Shown: positions 19,913 through 32,254 of the stretch, piece by piece | Position numbering within the stretch: the stretch's first letter is position 1 | How the letters are laid out: every line of letters starts with the position of its first letter | Assembly (NCBI RefSeq): GCF_000517265.1 | Contig: NZ_AYSJ01000004.1 | Coordinates: forward strand, 104,996-168,995 | Direction: 5' to 3' | Source of the DNA: Photorhabdus khanii NC19 | Lineage (GTDB): Bacteria; Pseudomonadota; Gammaproteobacteria; Enterobacterales; Enterobacteriaceae | DNA length: 64,000 nt | Translations under genes and position numbers: made by a program | The notes under the pieces: generated by a model | Database searches by the model: none | Seen by the model: only the letters and a program-made list of their open reading frames with translations | What the model was told of the DNA's origin: nothing

Positions 19913-19950
19913 AAAACGTATTACTTATAACAAACGTAATACGTTTTCTC
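19913..19950 (+). terminator. Terminator of the dioxygenase/exporter operon
   Basis: Perfect 12-base inverted repeat (AAAACGTATTAC / GTAATACGTTTT) with an 11-base loop, ending in TTTTCTCTT, 33 bases after the transporter stop. Symmetric enough to act in both directions. Confidence 0.8.
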
Positions 19951-20085
19951 TTACTATACTCTCATAGATATATTCAATAATCCCTGCCTATCCCATTAGG
20001 GCTATTTTACTTTCCGTTCTTTGTAATAAAGCAGTGCTTCGATGATCAGTTATACATCACATCACGATATAGCGAGTTCAAACAA

Positions 20086-20101
20086 CTGTACAAATAACCA
20101 T
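20086..20101 (+). promoter_or_regulatory. Weak LexA-box-like sequence upstream of polB
   Basis: CTGTACAAATAACCAT has a good left half (CTGT) and an AT-rich centre but lacks the right CAG half. polB is SOS-induced in E. coli, which is the main reason to note it. It is about 50 bases before the start codon. Confidence 0.25.
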
Positions 20102-20153
20102 TGCCCAATGCTATAATTGTGGTTATTTTCAACAAATATAAGCGCCAACCTCT

Positions 20154-22505
20154 ATGATGCAACAGAATCATGCTGAACAAGGTTTTATACTGACACGCCA
20201 CTGGCGAGATACTCCCTCGGGTATTGAAGTGGAATACTGGCTGGTGACAGATCAGGGGCCACGTCATATAAAAATTCTTCACCAACAAGCTGTTGCTTTT
20301 ATCCCGCAAGCCAATATGCCGCAAGCGGAAAAAATTCTGGCACAAGAGCGCAACTACCATCTTCGCCCACTTTCATTAAAAGATTTCAATCGCCAACCTG
20401 TTGCCGCACTTTATTGCCAGCAATATCGGCAGTTACAACGGATTGAGAAAGTGCTACAGCAACAGGAAATTCAGGTTTATGAAGCAGATATCCGTCCACC
20501 AGACAGATTTATGATGGAACGTTTTATCACTGCTCCCATCTGGTTCAGTCAGGCACCTAATGGCAGCTATCAAATGAAACCCAACCCGGCTTATCGCCCA
20601 ACATTGAAATGGGTATCCCTGGATATTGAAACCAGTCAACATGGAGAACTTTATTCCATCGGATTAGCAGGATGTGATCAGCAAAAAGTATTTATGCTTG
20701 GCCCTGCTAACGGTAATGAACACCCGGTAAATTTCGATTTGGAATATGTAGCAAGTCGTCCACAAATGCTGGAAAGACTTAACGAGTGGCTGGAAAAATA
20801 TGACCCTGACGCCATTATTGGCTGGAACCTGATTCAGTTCGATCTACGCATTTTACAAAAACATGCTGAACGCTACGGTGTCCCGCTGAAATTTGGACGG
20901 GCCGGAGGGTTACTGGAATGGCGGGAGCACGGCTTTAAATCGGGGCACTTTTTCGCTTCCACCGCCGGCCGGTTGATTATTGATGGTATTGAAGCACTGA
21001 AAACCGCTACCTGGAATTTTCCTTCTTTTAGTCTGGAATATGTAGCACAGGAACTATTAGGTGAAGGTAAAGCCATTAATACGCCCTATCAGCGTATGGA
21101 TGAGATTGACCGCCGTTTCCAGCAAGATAAGCCCGCACTGGCGCAATATAATCTGCAAGACTGTATTCTGGTAAACCGGATTTTCGATAAAACCCACTTA
21201 ATGGAATTCTTACTGGACAGAGCAACAGTTACCGGTCTCGCCGTAGATCGCAGTGGTGGCTCAGTCACGGCTTTCACTCATCTTTACATGCCAAGAATGC
21301 ACCGTATCGGTTATGTGGCCCCTAATCCAGGTGGGAGACCCGAAGATAACAGCCCAGGCGGTTTCGTGATGGATTCTCGGCCCGGTTTGTATGATTCAGT
21401 GCTGGTACTGGATTATAAAAGTCTGTACCCCTCGATTATCCGCACTTTTCTTATCGATCCTGTCGGTATGGTGGAAGGTCTGGCACAGTCGGACAGCGAG
21501 CATGCAGTTCCCGGTTTTCGCAACGCCTTCTTTTCCCGTACCCAGCACTGTCTGCCTGATATCGTGACGCAAATCTGGCATGAACGTGACGCAGCAAAAA
21601 AACAGCATAACGCCCCATTGTCACAAGCATTGAAGATCATCATGAACGCTTTCTACGGTGTTCTTGGGGCAGAGGGCTGTCGTTTCTTCGACCCGCGTCT
21701 GACGTCTTCTATCACTATGCGCGGCCACGAAATTATGCTCCAGACCAGAAAGCTGATTGAATCTCAAGACTATCAAGTTATCTACGGTGATACAGATTCT
21801 ATCTTTATATGGCTGAAACAGGCACATGAGGAAGAACAGGCTATCAGTACCGGCAAAGAACTTGCGCAGTTCGTTAACCAATGGTGGCAAAAGTACCTGC
21901 AAGAACATTTTGGGCTTAAAAGTACCCTTGAGCTGGAATTTGAAACTCACTATCGCCGCTTCCTAATGCCAACCATCCGTGGTGCTGAACAAGGCAGTAA
22001 AAAACGTTATGCCGGTCTGAGTGGTGACCGCATAGTCTATAAAGGTCTGGAAACGGTACGCACTGACTGGACACCTCTGGCGCAAGATTTCCAGAAGCAA
22101 TTGTATTCACTGATTTTTCATGAGCAGCCTTATCAGGAGTTTATCCGTGGTTATGTTACCAGTACCCAAAAAGGAAAATTTGATGATAAACTAACCTACC
22201 GTAAAAGGTTGGGCCGTAAGCTGTCTGACTATCAGCGCAATGTACCACCCCATGTGAGAGCAGCAAGGCTGGCAGATGAATACAATCTGCAACACAACCG
22301 GCCCTTGCAGTACCAAAATGGGGGGTGGATAAGCTATGTCATGACACTATCCGGGCCGGAACCACTGGAAAATCTGCATTCATCACCGGACTATGATCAC
22401 TATATCAATAAACAGCTTCAACCTATCGCTGATGCTATCCTGCCATTTTTACAGGATGATTTTATAACTTTACTCACCGGACAGATGGTAATGCCTTTTG
22501 GCTGA
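20154..22505 (+). CDS. polB: DNA polymerase II
   Basis: Family B DNA polymerase used in replication restart and lesion bypass. It has 783 residues, as in E. coli. The N-terminal exonuclease domain has the metal-binding DIETS motif (Asp157, Glu159). The palm motifs are [10 protein letters not shown] (motif A region), [12 protein letters not shown] (motif B) and YGDTDSIF with Asp546 and Asp548 (motif C). ATG 20154 is followed immediately by a second ATG at 20157, and either could be used. Divergent from nothing nearby and followed 179 bases later by rapA, as in E. coli. Confidence 0.97.
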   Translation: MMQQNHAEQGFILTRHWRDTPSGIEVEYWLVTDQGPRHIKILHQQAVAFIPQANMPQAEKILAQERNYHLRPLSLKDFNRQPVAALYCQQYRQLQRIEKVLQQQEIQVYEADIRPPDRFMMERFITAPIWFSQAPNGSYQMKPNPAYRPTLKWVSLDIETSQHGELYSIGLAGCDQQKVFMLGPANGNEHPVNFDLEYVASRPQMLERLNEWLEKYDPDAIIGWNLIQFDLRILQKHAERYGVPLKFGRAGGLLEWREHGFKSGHFFASTAGRLIIDGIEALKTATWNFPSFSLEYVAQELLGEGKAINTPYQRMDEIDRRFQQDKPALAQYNLQDCILVNRIFDKTHLMEFLLDRATVTGLAVDRSGGSVTAFTHLYMPRMHRIGYVAPNPGGRPEDNSPGGFVMDSRPGLYDSVLVLDYKSLYPSIIRTFLIDPVGMVEGLAQSDSEHAVPGFRNAFFSRTQHCLPDIVTQIWHERDAAKKQHNAPLSQALKIIMNAFYGVLGAEGCRFFDPRLTSSITMRGHEIMLQTRKLIESQDYQVIYGDTDSIFIWLKQAHEEEQAISTGKELAQFVNQWWQKYLQEHFGLKSTLELEFETHYRRFLMPTIRGAEQGSKKRYAGLSGDRIVYKGLETVRTDWTPLAQDFQKQLYSLIFHEQPYQEFIRGYVTSTQKGKFDDKLTYRKRLGRKLSDYQRNVPPHVRAARLADEYNLQHNRPLQYQNGGWISYVMTLSGPEPLENLHSSPDYDHYINKQLQPIADAILPFLQDDFITLLTGQMVMPFG

Positions 22506-22684
22506 TTACTATTTTTTGCAGGTGACGACCGGCTTTGCTTCCATTAACATATCGCCCCTTTAACGAGTGATAAGGCGATTTGTGGGCATCTTGCTATCTG
22601 CCCGTTATCTTCGTTAAATCAAATAAAAGCTGTCGTCCTTCACCTATAAATAACATTTATCTAACAGAAACTGAGTCAAAATTT

Positions 22685-25591
22685 ATGCCATTTACCCTCG
22701 GTCAACGCTGGATCAGCGATACAGAAAGCGAACTTGGATTAGGAACCGTTGTTGCATTGGACGCACGAATGGTCACTTTGCTTTTTCCTGCCAGCGGTGA
22801 AAACCGCCTTTACGCACGCAATGATTCTCCTATTACCCGCGTTATGTTTAACTCGGGGGATGTTGTCACCAGCCATGAAGGCTGGCAACTCAAAGTGGAT
22901 GAAGTCCAGCAAGAGAATGGCCTGATTATTTATACAGGTACACGTCTTGATACTCTGGAAGAGAATGTCAGTCTGCGCGAAGTGTTCCTCGACAGCAAAC
23001 TCACCTTCAACAAGCCACAGGATCGCTTGTTTGCCGGTCAGATTGACCGCATGGATCGCTTTGCCTTGCGCTTTCGCGCCCGTAAATATCAAAGCGAACA
23101 ATTTAAACTGGCTGAAAGTGGTCTGCGAGGTATCCGCGCAAGCTTGATCCCCCATCAGCTTCATATCGCTAATGAAGTAGGCAAACGCCACGCGCCAAGG
23201 GTATTGTTGGCTGATGAAGTCGGCTTGGGTAAAACCATTGAAGCCGGGATGATCATCCACCAGCAACTGCTGGCAGGTCGCGCTGAACGTGTTCTGGTTA
23301 TTGTGCCAGACAGTCTTCAGCACCAATGGCTGGTAGAGATGCTGCGCCGTTTCAATCTCCGTTTTGCCCTGTTTGATGACAGCCGCTATACCGAAGCCCG
23401 ACATGACAGCGATAATCCATTTGAAACAGAACAACTGATACTTTGCTCGCTGGATTTTGTCCGCCGTAATAAACAACGTTTTGAGCATATGCTTGAAGCC
23501 AATTGGGATCTGATGGTGGTGGATGAAGCTCACCACCTGGCCTGGAGTGAAGATGCACCAAGTCGAGAATACCAGGTTATTGAAGAATTGGCTGAACAGA
23601 TCCCTGGTGTACTGCTGCTGACCGCAACACCAGAGCAGTTAGGACAGGAAAGCCATTTTGCCCGCCTGCGCCTGCTTGATCCAAGCCGTTTTCATGATTA
23701 TCAGGCTTTTATTGACGAACAACAAAACTACCGCCCGGTTGCCGATGCCGTAACTCTGCTGTTATCTGGTGAACAACTTAACAACAATCAATTAAATCTG
23801 ATGGGTGAGCTGATTAGTGAGCAGGATATTGAGCCTCTACTAAAAGCAGCCAACAGTCATAGTGCTGAAAGTGAAACCGCACGCCGTGAACTGATTTCCA
23901 TGCTGATGGATCGCCACGGTACCAGTCGTATTCTGTTCCGTAATACCCGTAATGGTGTGAAAGGCTTTCCTCATCGGGAACTGCACCAGATTAAGTTACC
24001 TCTGCCAGCCCAATATCAAACAGCCATTAAAGTCTCCGATATTATGGGCGCTAAAAAATCGCTGGAATCACGCGCAAGGGATATGCTTTACCCAGAGCAG
24101 ATTTATCAGGAGTTTGAAGGCGAAAACGCCACCTGGTGGAATTTTGATCCCCGCGTAGAATGGTTACTGGGTTTCCTGACCGCAAACCGCGATGAAAAAG
24201 TGCTGGTCATTTGTGCTAAAGCAACCACAGCTCTACACCTGGAGCAGATACTGCGTGAACGCGAAGGCATTCGCGGTGCTGTTTTCCATGAAGGATTATC
24301 ACTGGTTGAACGTGACCGCGCCGCTGCCTACTTTGCTTCTGAAGAAGAGGGGGCACAGGTGTTACTGTGCTCCGAAATTGGCTCAGAAGGCCGTAACTTC
24401 CAGTTCGCCAACCAGTTAGTCATGTTCGATTTGCCATTCAACCCGGATTTACTGGAACAACGTATCGGACGTCTGGATCGTATCGGCCAAAGCCGTGATA
24501 TCCAAATCAGTGTGCCCTATCTGGAAAATACCGCACAGGCCGTTCTGATCCGGTGGTATCATGAAGGTCTGGATGCATTCGAACACACCTGCCCAACAGG
24601 CCGTACTATCTACGATAACTATTATGAAACTCTGCTGAGCTATCTTGCCAAACCAAATGAACAGGAAAAATTTGGTGAGTTTATTGAGCAATGCCGCCAA
24701 CAACATGAGCAGCTCAAATTACAACTGGAGCAAGGCCGCGACCGGCTGCTGGAAATGAACTCCAATGGCGGAGAACATGGCTTACAGTTAGCAGAAAAAA
24801 TTGCAAAGTATGATGGTGATACTGAACTGGTGAATTTCTCTCTCAACTTGTTTGATATCGTTGGTATCAATCAGGAAGATCGCAGCGACAACATGATTGT
24901 GCTGACACCATCCGATCATATGCTGGTTCCGGATTTCCCAGGGCTGCCACAAGATGGCTGTACTATCACATTCGATCGTGAACAAGCGCTGTCCCGTGAA
25001 GATGCCCAGTTTATCAGTTGGGAACACCCGATTATCCGTAATGGGTTGGACCTGATCCTTTCCGGTGATACCGGCAGCTGTGCTGTCTCTCTTTTGAAAA
25101 ATAAAGCATTACCCGTTGGAACCCTGCTGGTAGAGCTGATTTATGTGGTTGAAGCACAAGCGCCAAAACATCTGCAATTGACCCGTTTCCTGCCACCAAC
25201 ACCATTGCGGATACTGATGGACTTGAAAGGCAACAATCTGGCTGGTCAGGTGGAATTTGAAAGCTTTAACCGCCAACTTAACGCCGTCAATCGTCATACT
25301 GCGAGTAAGCTGGTTAATGCGGTACAAAAAGAAGTTCACGCTATTCTACAGCAAGCAGAAGGTTTGATAGAAACACAGGCTCAATCATTGATTGAACAAG
25401 CGAAACAGGAAGCTGATGAAAAACTCACGGCTGAACTTTGCCGCTTGGAAGCACTCAAAGCCGTCAATCCGAATATTCGTGATGATGAGTTGGAAGCGAT
25501 TGAATCCAATCGCCAACAGTTATTGCTTAACCTGAATCAGGCAAGCTGGCGTCTGGATGCTATTCGCCTTGTTGTTGTTACGCATCAGTAA
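22685..25591 (+). CDS. rapA: RNA polymerase-associated SWI2/SNF2 ATPase RapA
   Basis: ATPase that binds RNA polymerase and promotes recycling of stalled or post-termination complexes. ATG 22685 ([18 protein letters not shown]) gives 968 residues, the E. coli length; the 35 upstream codons that stay open are not conserved. Walker A lies in [16 protein letters not shown] and the DEAH box in [10 protein letters not shown]. The helicase C-terminal part contains [20 protein letters not shown] and ends in [11 protein letters not shown]. Located between polB and rluA as in E. coli. Confidence 0.97.
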   Translation: MPFTLGQRWISDTESELGLGTVVALDARMVTLLFPASGENRLYARNDSPITRVMFNSGDVVTSHEGWQLKVDEVQQENGLIIYTGTRLDTLEENVSLREVFLDSKLTFNKPQDRLFAGQIDRMDRFALRFRARKYQSEQFKLAESGLRGIRASLIPHQLHIANEVGKRHAPRVLLADEVGLGKTIEAGMIIHQQLLAGRAERVLVIVPDSLQHQWLVEMLRRFNLRFALFDDSRYTEARHDSDNPFETEQLILCSLDFVRRNKQRFEHMLEANWDLMVVDEAHHLAWSEDAPSREYQVIEELAEQIPGVLLLTATPEQLGQESHFARLRLLDPSRFHDYQAFIDEQQNYRPVADAVTLLLSGEQLNNNQLNLMGELISEQDIEPLLKAANSHSAESETARRELISMLMDRHGTSRILFRNTRNGVKGFPHRELHQIKLPLPAQYQTAIKVSDIMGAKKSLESRARDMLYPEQIYQEFEGENATWWNFDPRVEWLLGFLTANRDEKVLVICAKATTALHLEQILREREGIRGAVFHEGLSLVERDRAAAYFASEEEGAQVLLCSEIGSEGRNFQFANQLVMFDLPFNPDLLEQRIGRLDRIGQSRDIQISVPYLENTAQAVLIRWYHEGLDAFEHTCPTGRTIYDNYYETLLSYLAKPNEQEKFGEFIEQCRQQHEQLKLQLEQGRDRLLEMNSNGGEHGLQLAEKIAKYDGDTELVNFSLNLFDIVGINQEDRSDNMIVLTPSDHMLVPDFPGLPQDGCTITFDREQALSREDAQFISWEHPIIRNGLDLILSGDTGSCAVSLLKNKALPVGTLLVELIYVVEAQAPKHLQLTRFLPPTPLRILMDLKGNNLAGQVEFESFNRQLNAVNRHTASKLVNAVQKEVHAILQQAEGLIETQAQSLIEQAKQEADEKLTAELCRLEALKAVNPNIRDDELEAIESNRQQLLLNLNQASWRLDAIRLVVVTHQ

Positions 25592-25606
25592 GTATTAGAA
25601 ATACCC

Positions 25607-25661
25607 GGAGGCGGGACCGGGATGGGGTGTCTCTCACCAAGACCCCTATTCCCACGCCTCC
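25607..25661 (+). other. Large G/C-rich hairpin between rapA and rluA
   Basis: A 55-base structured element: outer stem GGAGGCG / CGCCTCC, then GGGA / TCCC and GGGG / CCCC inner stems around a CTCTCACCAA-type loop. It lies 15 bases after the rapA stop and 27 before rluA. No T-run follows, so it is not a standard intrinsic terminator. It may stabilise the rapA mRNA end or attenuate read-through into rluA. Confidence 0.6.
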
Positions 25662-25688
25662 TTATGATATTCTGCTACCGGAGCCTCA

Positions 25689-26339
25689 ATGGAAGCTTAT
25701 AACCCTCCCACCGATCCCTGGCTACATGTGCTCTATCAGGATCAACACATCATTGTGGTCAACAAACCCAGTGGGCTACTCTCTGTTCCTGGCCGGGCAG
25801 AAGAACATAAAGACAGCATTATGACGCGGATACAACAGCAGTTTTCGACAGCAGAATCTGTTCACCGGCTGGATATGGCAACCAGCGGCGTAATGGTGGT
25901 TGCATTGACTAAAGATGCAGAGCGTGAATTGAAACGCCAGTTCCGTGAACGGGAACCGAAAAAAACCTATATTGCACGGATTTGGGGACGTCTGGAACCA
26001 GAAACCGGCATGGTCGATCTACCGCTGATTTGTGACTGGCCGAACCGACCAAAGCAGAAAGTTTGTTTTGAAACCGGAAAATCAGCTCAAACTGAATACG
26101 AAGTACTCGCTTACGAAGATGAAGCGACCCGGGTAAAACTCTCACCAATAACAGGTCGTTCACATCAGCTCAGGGTACACATGCTGGCACTTGAGCACCC
26201 TATTCTGGGAGATCGGTTTTACGCTCATCAGCAGGCAAGAGCAATGGCGCCTCGCCTGCAATTACATGCACAGGAACTACATATCGCTCATCCGGCCTAT
26301 GGAACCCCAATGCATTTTCAGTGTAAAGCCGATTTTTGA
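25689..26339 (+). CDS. rluA: Dual-specificity pseudouridine synthase RluA (23S rRNA 746 / tRNA 32)
   Basis: Isomerises uridine to pseudouridine at 23S rRNA position 746 and tRNA position 32. It has 216 residues, against 219 in E. coli. The catalytic Asp is residue 62 in the family motif HRLDMATSG, and the RluA-class motif TGRSHQLRVHM lies near the C-terminus. ATG 25689 agrees with the family N-terminus (MEAYNPPTDPWLHVLYQD). It lies 97 bases after rapA, beyond a large hairpin. Confidence 0.96.
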   Translation: MEAYNPPTDPWLHVLYQDQHIIVVNKPSGLLSVPGRAEEHKDSIMTRIQQQFSTAESVHRLDMATSGVMVVALTKDAERELKRQFREREPKKTYIARIWGRLEPETGMVDLPLICDWPNRPKQKVCFETGKSAQTEYEVLAYEDEATRVKLSPITGRSHQLRVHMLALEHPILGDRFYAHQQARAMAPRLQLHAQELHIAHPAYGTPMHFQCKADF

Positions 26340-26432
26340 TTAATAGACAAATACGGTAACCGAATCCAATGAAGCCAATATCAGGCACAAGGCCAAGCCA
26401 AAATAACCCGAAAGAATACGGATACTTGCCAT
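26340..26432 (-). CDS. Putative 30-residue single-span membrane protein
   Basis: Minus-strand frame from ATG 26432 to TAA 26340-26342, starting MASIRILSGYFGLALCLILA and ending TVFVY. It is preceded by a good ribosome-binding site (GAGGA, 8 bases from the ATG). The peptide is almost entirely one hydrophobic helix with an N-terminal Arg. It sits head-to-tail with the end of rluA: its stop begins one base after the rluA stop. Small membrane peptides of this size are known in enterobacteria, but I do not recognise this one. Support comes from the start signal and composition only. Confidence 0.5.
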   Translation of the reverse strand: MASIRILSGYFGLALCLILASLDSVTVFVY

Positions 26433-26574
26433 TTTCTCATTCCTCAATTTATTTAAAGTCAAAAATATATAAAATACTCTAATATTTTAAAGGAATAAAA
26501 AATAAACTCAATAACAGTAGGGGATTTTATTCCTCTATATGTTTAATAGCATGTTTTAAAAAAGAAAAAATAGC

Positions 26575-27396
26575 TTACTTAAAACCTTTCTCTTTTTTAA
26601 TCAGATCATAAGCAGCTTGAATTGACTGGGCTTTTTGTTTAGCAATCTCCATCATTTCCGGTGGTAAACCTTTTGCCACCAGCTTATCAGGATGATGTTC
26701 ACTCATCAGTTTACGATAGGCACGTTTAATTGTTGTCACGTCATCACTTTCACGCACACCTAGCACCTTACAGGCGTCCGCCAGGGTTGGCCCCTGAACA
26801 GTGCTCTGGTAGCTACCATACTGATGCTGCCGCCACTCTCCACCACCACTGAAATGACGGCCACCTTCCATCATGGCAAGGAATTGTTCAAACTGGTTAC
26901 GGGAGATCCCAAGTTCATCAGCAATGATAAACAACACTTTCCTTTCATTCGGATGCAACTGACCATCAGAAAATGCAGCCTGCAACTGAATCTCCAAAAA
27001 CATCCGAATTAAGTCAGACCGACCGAAACAGGCACGACGTAATTGTCTCAATGTCTCACGCAAAGGAAAATTCAGCTCTTTACCCTCACGAAAAGCGTGC
27101 TGGGCCGCAGTCCTAGCTTGCCCATGAAGTTGCATCCGGTCCATTAACTGGCTGGCAAGCTGGATATCTGTTTCAGTCACCCGTCCTTTTGATTTAGTAA
27201 TATGCCCCATCACCTGAAAGGTACTACTGAAAAACAGCATCTGGCGGGACTGATTATTTGCAAAAAAACCCTGGCTTCTCCGTACACTGGCCCTATCAAA
27301 CAGATGACCAACAAACAGGCCAATGACAATACCCCAGAAGCCTGCTCCAGACATGACACCAAAGATCAGACCAAGCAATTTTCCCCAATAATGCAT
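26575..27396 (-). CDS. djlA: Membrane-anchored DnaJ-like co-chaperone DjlA
   Basis: Type III J-domain protein anchored in the inner membrane, a DnaK co-chaperone linked to Rcs envelope signalling. It has 273 residues (271 in E. coli). The N-terminal transmembrane segment (about residues 7-31) is Gly-rich, as needed for dimerisation. The middle is a TerB-like domain, and the C-terminal J-domain has the HPD motif ([20 protein letters not shown]). Divergent from lptD, as in E. coli. Confidence 0.96.
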   Translation of the reverse strand: MHYWGKLLGLIFGVMSGAGFWGIVIGLFVGHLFDRASVRRSQGFFANNQSRQMLFFSSTFQVMGHITKSKGRVTETDIQLASQLMDRMQLHGQARTAAQHAFREGKELNFPLRETLRQLRRACFGRSDLIRMFLEIQLQAAFSDGQLHPNERKVLFIIADELGISRNQFEQFLAMMEGGRHFSGGGEWRQHQYGSYQSTVQGPTLADACKVLGVRESDDVTTIKRAYRKLMSEHHPDKLVAKGLPPEMMEIAKQKAQSIQAAYDLIKKEKGFK

Positions 27397-27579
27397 ATAC
27401 TCCTCAATTCATCAATGCTCTGAGTGTAGTTTTGCATTATCATACTATTCATTCAGCCCCGTGCCTAACGGCAAGATAAGTAAAGGTATGACTTTACACT
27501 GGCGCATACTCATTGAGTGCGCTAGTCTCTTGAGGTTTGCCGGCATAACGCCACTGATGACGGAACCGCATAAATATCT

Positions 27580-29904
27580 ATGAAGAAATGTTATCCAACT
27601 TTGCTGGCCACAATGGTATGGGCCGCACTTTATAGTCAGCATGCACATGCTGATCTCGCAGCACAATGCATGCTGGGTATACCTGTTTACGACCAGCCAA
27701 TAATTAATGGCGATCTAAATCAACTTCCTATCAATATCCTGGCAGATGACTCACACGCAGATTATCCACGTTCTGCTAAGTTCAGCGGTAATGTCAATAT
27801 TACACAGGGTAATAAAACGCTGACCGCCGATAAGGTACAACTTGATCAAACAGAGGATGAAGTTCCATTAAGGACTGCTACTGCTACGGGCAATGTTCAT
27901 TATGACGACCCCCAAATTATTCTGAAAGGTCCACGCGCTTGGTCTAATTTAAATAATAAAGACACAGATATGGATCAAGCCGATTATCAGATGGTCGGGC
28001 GTCAGGGACGCGGCATCGCAGATAAAATGAAACTGCGTGGTGAAAACCGTTATGCCATTCTGGATAATGGTTCTTTTACTTCCTGCCTGCCTGGTAATGA
28101 TAGCTGGAGCGTTGTTGGCTCCGAAGTCATTCTCGACCGAGAAGAAGAAGTCGCTGAAATATGGAATGCCCGTTTCAGAGTGGCGAATGTTCCGGTATTT
28201 TATAGTCCCTATCTTCAATTACCGATCGGCACTAAACGCCGCTCTGGTTTCCTTATTCCTAACGCCAGCTATTCCAAAAATAACGGTGTTGAATTTATTC
28301 TGCCCTATTACTGGAATATCGCACCGAATTATGATGCCACGATTACGCCGCATTATATCAGTAGACGTGGTTTAAAACTGGATAATGAATTCCGTTATTT
28401 AACCAAAGCAGGTGCAGGTACACTTGCGTTCGACTGGCTGAATAATGACGATCTGTATGTTAAAGATAAAAATGCAAGAACACGTACCGCCAGAGAGAGT
28501 GATAATCGCTGGTTATTTTACTGGGGACACAGTGGTGTGATGGATCAGGTATGGCGCTTTAATATCGACTATACCAAAGTCAGTGATCCTGAATATTTTT
28601 CTGACTTTAGTTCTCAATATGGTTCCACCACCGACGGCTATGCTACACAGAAACTTAGCCTGGGATATGCTCAACAAAACTGGAATGCCACCTTATCCAC
28701 TAAACAATTCCAGATTTTTTCTAAAGATACCAATAGAAAAGCCTACAGAGCTGAACCACAGTTAGATCTGAACTATTACAAAAACGATCTGGGGCCATTT
28801 GATCTTAAGGTCTATGGTCAGGCGGTAAAATTTACCAGTGTAGGTAAAGATAATCCGGAAGCAACCCGCTGGCATTTGGAACCCTCCATTAACCTGCCAC
28901 TTTCCAATGGCTGGGCCAGTATGAATAATGAAGTTAAGCTGATGTCGACTCACTATCAGCAGGATATTCCCAAATCTCTTGAAAATACTGAATATAAAGA
29001 ATCGGTTAACCGGGTTCTGCCGCAGTTCAAAAGTGAAGCCAAAATGGTGTTTGAACGTTCAACATACCTGAACAGCGATTACACCCAAACGCTGGAACCA
29101 CAGGTTCAGTATCTGTATGTGCCATACAAAAACCAGGATAATATCAATAACTTCGATTCATCTTTACTGCAAACTGACTATACCGGCCTGTTCCGTGAGC
29201 GCTTTTATGGTGGCCTGGACCGCATTTCATCCGCTAATCAAGTCACTACCGGCCTCACTACCCGCATTTATGATGAGAGTTTAGTTGAACGTTTTAACCT
29301 GTCGTTAGGTCAAATCTATTACTTTGAACGTCCACGTACCGGTGAGGAAAATATCATTAACAGTAAAGACAGAACAGGTATGATGACCTGGGCTGGTGAT
29401 ACTTACTGGAAAATTAATGATTCCTGGGGTTTAAAAGGCGGTGTGCAGTACGATACCCGTCTGGGCAGCGTAACGATGGGGAATACCGTACTGGAATATC
29501 GCCGTGATGCAGACCGGCTTATCCAGTTGAACTATCGTTTTGTTGACAGAGATTATATCCAGGCCACAGCTAAAAATGCCCCAGCCTTCCAGCAAGGGAT
29601 TTCTCAACTTGGTCTGGTTGCAAGCTGGCCGTTAAGTGATCGCTGGGCTTTGGTTGGCGCTTACTACTATGATACCAAAGAGCAGCAACCTGCAAGTCAG
29701 TTAGTGGGCTTACAATACAACACTTGCTGCTGGGCGGTTAACGTCGGTTATGAGCGTAAAATCGTTGGTTGGAAAGACAACAATAGTGAATATGACAACA
29801 AATGGTCATTTAATTTTGAACTCCGAGGCTTAAGTAACAATCATAGTCTGGGTAGCCAGAAAATGTTGCAGTCTGGCATCATGCCATACCAGCGTGCATT
29901 CTGA
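27580..29904 (+). CDS. lptD: LPS-assembly outer-membrane protein LptD
   Basis: Outer-membrane beta-barrel that, with LptE, inserts lipopolysaccharide into the outer leaflet. It has 774 residues (784 in E. coli). A signal peptide ends near Ala-24, and the mature N-terminus starts with an LptA-like OstA domain (about residues 50-170) before the barrel. The four disulfide Cys are present: Cys30, one in [10 protein letters not shown], and the adjacent pair in [13 protein letters not shown]. First gene of lptD-surA-pdxA-rsmA-apaG-apaH. SurA, next in line, is the chaperone that folds it. Confidence 0.97.
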   Translation: MKKCYPTLLATMVWAALYSQHAHADLAAQCMLGIPVYDQPIINGDLNQLPINILADDSHADYPRSAKFSGNVNITQGNKTLTADKVQLDQTEDEVPLRTATATGNVHYDDPQIILKGPRAWSNLNNKDTDMDQADYQMVGRQGRGIADKMKLRGENRYAILDNGSFTSCLPGNDSWSVVGSEVILDREEEVAEIWNARFRVANVPVFYSPYLQLPIGTKRRSGFLIPNASYSKNNGVEFILPYYWNIAPNYDATITPHYISRRGLKLDNEFRYLTKAGAGTLAFDWLNNDDLYVKDKNARTRTARESDNRWLFYWGHSGVMDQVWRFNIDYTKVSDPEYFSDFSSQYGSTTDGYATQKLSLGYAQQNWNATLSTKQFQIFSKDTNRKAYRAEPQLDLNYYKNDLGPFDLKVYGQAVKFTSVGKDNPEATRWHLEPSINLPLSNGWASMNNEVKLMSTHYQQDIPKSLENTEYKESVNRVLPQFKSEAKMVFERSTYLNSDYTQTLEPQVQYLYVPYKNQDNINNFDSSLLQTDYTGLFRERFYGGLDRISSANQVTTGLTTRIYDESLVERFNLSLGQIYYFERPRTGEENIINSKDRTGMMTWAGDTYWKINDSWGLKGGVQYDTRLGSVTMGNTVLEYRRDADRLIQLNYRFVDRDYIQATAKNAPAFQQGISQLGLVASWPLSDRWALVGAYYYDTKEQQPASQLVGLQYNTCCWAVNVGYERKIVGWKDNNSEYDNKWSFNFELRGLSNNHSLGSQKMLQSGIMPYQRAF

Positions 29905-29973
29905 TGCTAATAACGCTTTGATATTAAACAATATAAGTCCGCTATCGCGGAACCTACATATGATGGGAAAAGT

Positions 29974-31275
29974 ATGAAGAACTGGAGAACGCTCATTCTC
30001 GGATTGATGTTTTCAGTGAGTACCGCCTTCGCTGCACCTCAGCAAATGGATAAAATCGCTGCGGTTGTCAATAATGGGGTAGTACTGGAAAGCGACATCA
30101 GCAGCCTCTTACAGTCCGTTAAACTGGATGCGCAACGTGCAGGCCAGCAGATACCGGACGAGAAAATGCTACATAATCAGATCCTTGAGCGTCTGATTAT
30201 GGATAATATCCTGCTACAAATGGCAAAACAGATGGGGATCGCCATTCCTGATCAGGCTCTGGATTCCACCATTGCAAATATTGCAGCCCAGAACCATATA
30301 ACTGTGGATCAGATGAAACTCCGTATCGCTGCTGACGGGATGAATTTCGATACTTATCGTAATCAGATCCGTAAGGAGATGATCATTGCAGAAGTGCGCA
30401 ACAATGAAGTTCGCCGTCGTGTCACCATTCTGCCTCAGGAAATTGACGCCTTAGCGAAACAAATTGGCAACCAGAATGCTTATGATACTGAACTGAATAT
30501 CAGCCACATTCTGATCCCACTACCAGAAAACCCTGACCAGGCACAAATGGAAAAAGCCACGGCTGTAGTACAGAAAATTATGTCTGAACTTAAGCATGGC
30601 GTTGACTTCGGTAAACTGGCTATCGCCTATTCCGCTGATCCACAAGCCCTGAAAGGCGGTAATATGGGTTGGAGTAAGCTTCAAGAATTGCCAACCCTGT
30701 TTGCCGAGCAACTGCAATCAGCCCCGAAAGGCGCGGTCGTTGGCCCAATCCGTTCTGGTGTTGGTTTCCATATTCTCAAAGTCAATGATATCCGTGGCGG
30801 TAATGCGACAATCGCAGTCACTGAAGTTCATGCCCGTCATATTCTACTGAAAATTTCACCCGTCATGACCGATGATCAAGCGCGTACTCAGTTGCAGCAA
30901 ATCGCCGGTAATATTCGCAGCGGAAAAACGGATTTCGCTGATGCCGCAAAAGCGTTTTCAGAAGATCCCGGTTCAGCCCTGCGTGGTGGCGATCTCGGCT
31001 GGACCACACCAGATATCTATGATCCCGCCTTCCGTGACGCGTTAATGCGACTGAATAAAGGTGAAATCAGCCAACCGGTTCATTCCTCTTTTGGCTGGCA
31101 TCTGATTCAATTGCTGGATACCCGTAAAGTCGATAGAACAGATGTCGCTCAGAAAGATCGTGCTTATCGTATGTTATTCAACCGTAAATTCACCGAAGAA
31201 GCACAAAGCTGGATGCAGGAACAACGCGCCTCAGCTTATGTGAAAATTTTAGATGGCAGCGATGCACAACAATAA
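29974..31275 (+). CDS. surA: Periplasmic chaperone and peptidyl-prolyl isomerase SurA
   Basis: Main periplasmic chaperone for outer-membrane proteins. It has 433 residues (428 in E. coli) with a signal peptide ending STAFAAPQ. It contains a SurA N-terminal chaperone domain and two parvulin domains, each with the usual pattern ([14 protein letters not shown] and [13 protein letters not shown] starts, GGNMGW and GGDLGW turns). It lies 69 bases after lptD. Its 3' end overlaps pdxA. Confidence 0.97.
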   Translation: MKNWRTLILGLMFSVSTAFAAPQQMDKIAAVVNNGVVLESDISSLLQSVKLDAQRAGQQIPDEKMLHNQILERLIMDNILLQMAKQMGIAIPDQALDSTIANIAAQNHITVDQMKLRIAADGMNFDTYRNQIRKEMIIAEVRNNEVRRRVTILPQEIDALAKQIGNQNAYDTELNISHILIPLPENPDQAQMEKATAVVQKIMSELKHGVDFGKLAIAYSADPQALKGGNMGWSKLQELPTLFAEQLQSAPKGAVVGPIRSGVGFHILKVNDIRGGNATIAVTEVHARHILLKISPVMTDDQARTQLQQIAGNIRSGKTDFADAAKAFSEDPGSALRGGDLGWTTPDIYDPAFRDALMRLNKGEISQPVHSSFGWHLIQLLDTRKVDRTDVAQKDRAYRMLFNRKFTEEAQSWMQEQRASAYVKILDGSDAQQ

Positions 31276-32254
31276 ACCTATTGTGATTACCCCCGGCGAA
31301 CCGGCCGGGATTGGGCCCGATTTGACTGTCGCTCTTGCTCAACAAAGCTGGCCCATACAATTGGTCGCCTGCGCAGACCCCAGTTTACTTCTGGACAGGG
31401 CCAGACAACTCAATTTGCCTTTACAATTATTAGAATATTCGCCTGATAAAATACCCGAACCCCAGGCTGCCGGAACGTTGACTATATTGCCAGTTCCTCT
31501 GCATGTACCGGCAATCGCCGGCGAGCTGAAGCAGGAAAACGGCAGATATGTGACTGAAACTCTGGCAAGAGCCTGCGACGGTTGCCTGAATGGCGAGTTT
31601 TCAGCGTTAGTCACAGGACCGGTTCATAAAGGGAATATCAATGATGCCGGCGTGCCTTTTATCGGCCATACCGAATTCTTTGCTGATCGCAGTGGATGTC
31701 AGCGGGTTGTCATGATGCTTGCGACAGAGGAACTTCGGGTTGCTCTGGCAACAACGCATCTGCCCATTGTTGATGTACCAAAATCCATCACTGCCGATAG
31801 TCTGCGGGAAGTTATCACGATCCTTAACCATGACTTAAAAACAAAGTTTGGCCTGGCAAAACCCTGTATTTATGTTTGTGGTCTGAATCCCCATGCAGGA
31901 GAAGGTGGTCATATGGGGCGGGAAGAGATTGATGTCATTATTCCCGTGTTAGAAAATCTGAGAGCAGAAGGTCTTATATTAGAAGGACCTTTGCCGGCAG
32001 ATACCCTGTTCCAGCCTAAATATCTTCAACATGCAGACGCCGTTCTCTCGATGTATCACGATCAGGGATTACCCGTGTTAAAATATCAAGGTTTTGGCAG
32101 AGCTGTGAATATTACCTTGGGCCTGCCGTTTATCCGTACTTCTGTCGATCATGGCACAGCATTGGAACTGGCTGGTACAGGTCAAGCTGATGTGGGAAGC
32201 TTTATCACCGCATTGAATTTAGCAATTAAAATGATACAAAACAGTAATGAATAA
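31262..32254 (+). CDS. pdxA: 4-hydroxythreonine-4-phosphate dehydrogenase
   Basis: Catalyses the NAD-dependent oxidation of 4-phosphohydroxy-L-threonine in pyridoxal phosphate synthesis. Start chosen at ATG 31262 ([16 protein letters not shown]), which gives 330 residues and aligns with the E. coli N-terminus. An in-frame ATG at 31253 is equally possible. Metal-binding His residues are visible in [22 protein letters not shown] and [13 protein letters not shown]. Overlaps surA (14 bases) and rsmA (8 bases). Confidence 0.95.
   Translation: MHNNKPIVITPGEPAGIGPDLTVALAQQSWPIQLVACADPSLLLDRARQLNLPLQLLEYSPDKIPEPQAAGTLTILPVPLHVPAIAGELKQENGRYVTETLARACDGCLNGEFSALVTGPVHKGNINDAGVPFIGHTEFFADRSGCQRVVMMLATEELRVALATTHLPIVDVPKSITADSLREVITILNHDLKTKFGLAKPCIYVCGLNPHAGEGGHMGREEIDVIIPVLENLRAEGLILEGPLPADTLFQPKYLQHADAVLSMYHDQGLPVLKYQGFGRAVNITLGLPFIRTSVDHGTALELAGTGQADVGSFITALNLAIKMIQNSNE

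Noticed and set aside
15824..19950. AT-rich island as an insertion sequence or prophage
   Set aside because: No transposase, integrase, phage structural genes, terminal inverted repeats or tRNA attachment site are visible.
20086..20101. LexA box for polB as a firm call
   Set aside because: Only the left half matches; kept as a low-confidence regulatory feature and not used as evidence of SOS control.
22739..23536. 265-codon minus-strand frame inside rapA
   Set aside because: Antisense to the conserved rapA helicase core; no promoter or ribosome-binding site.
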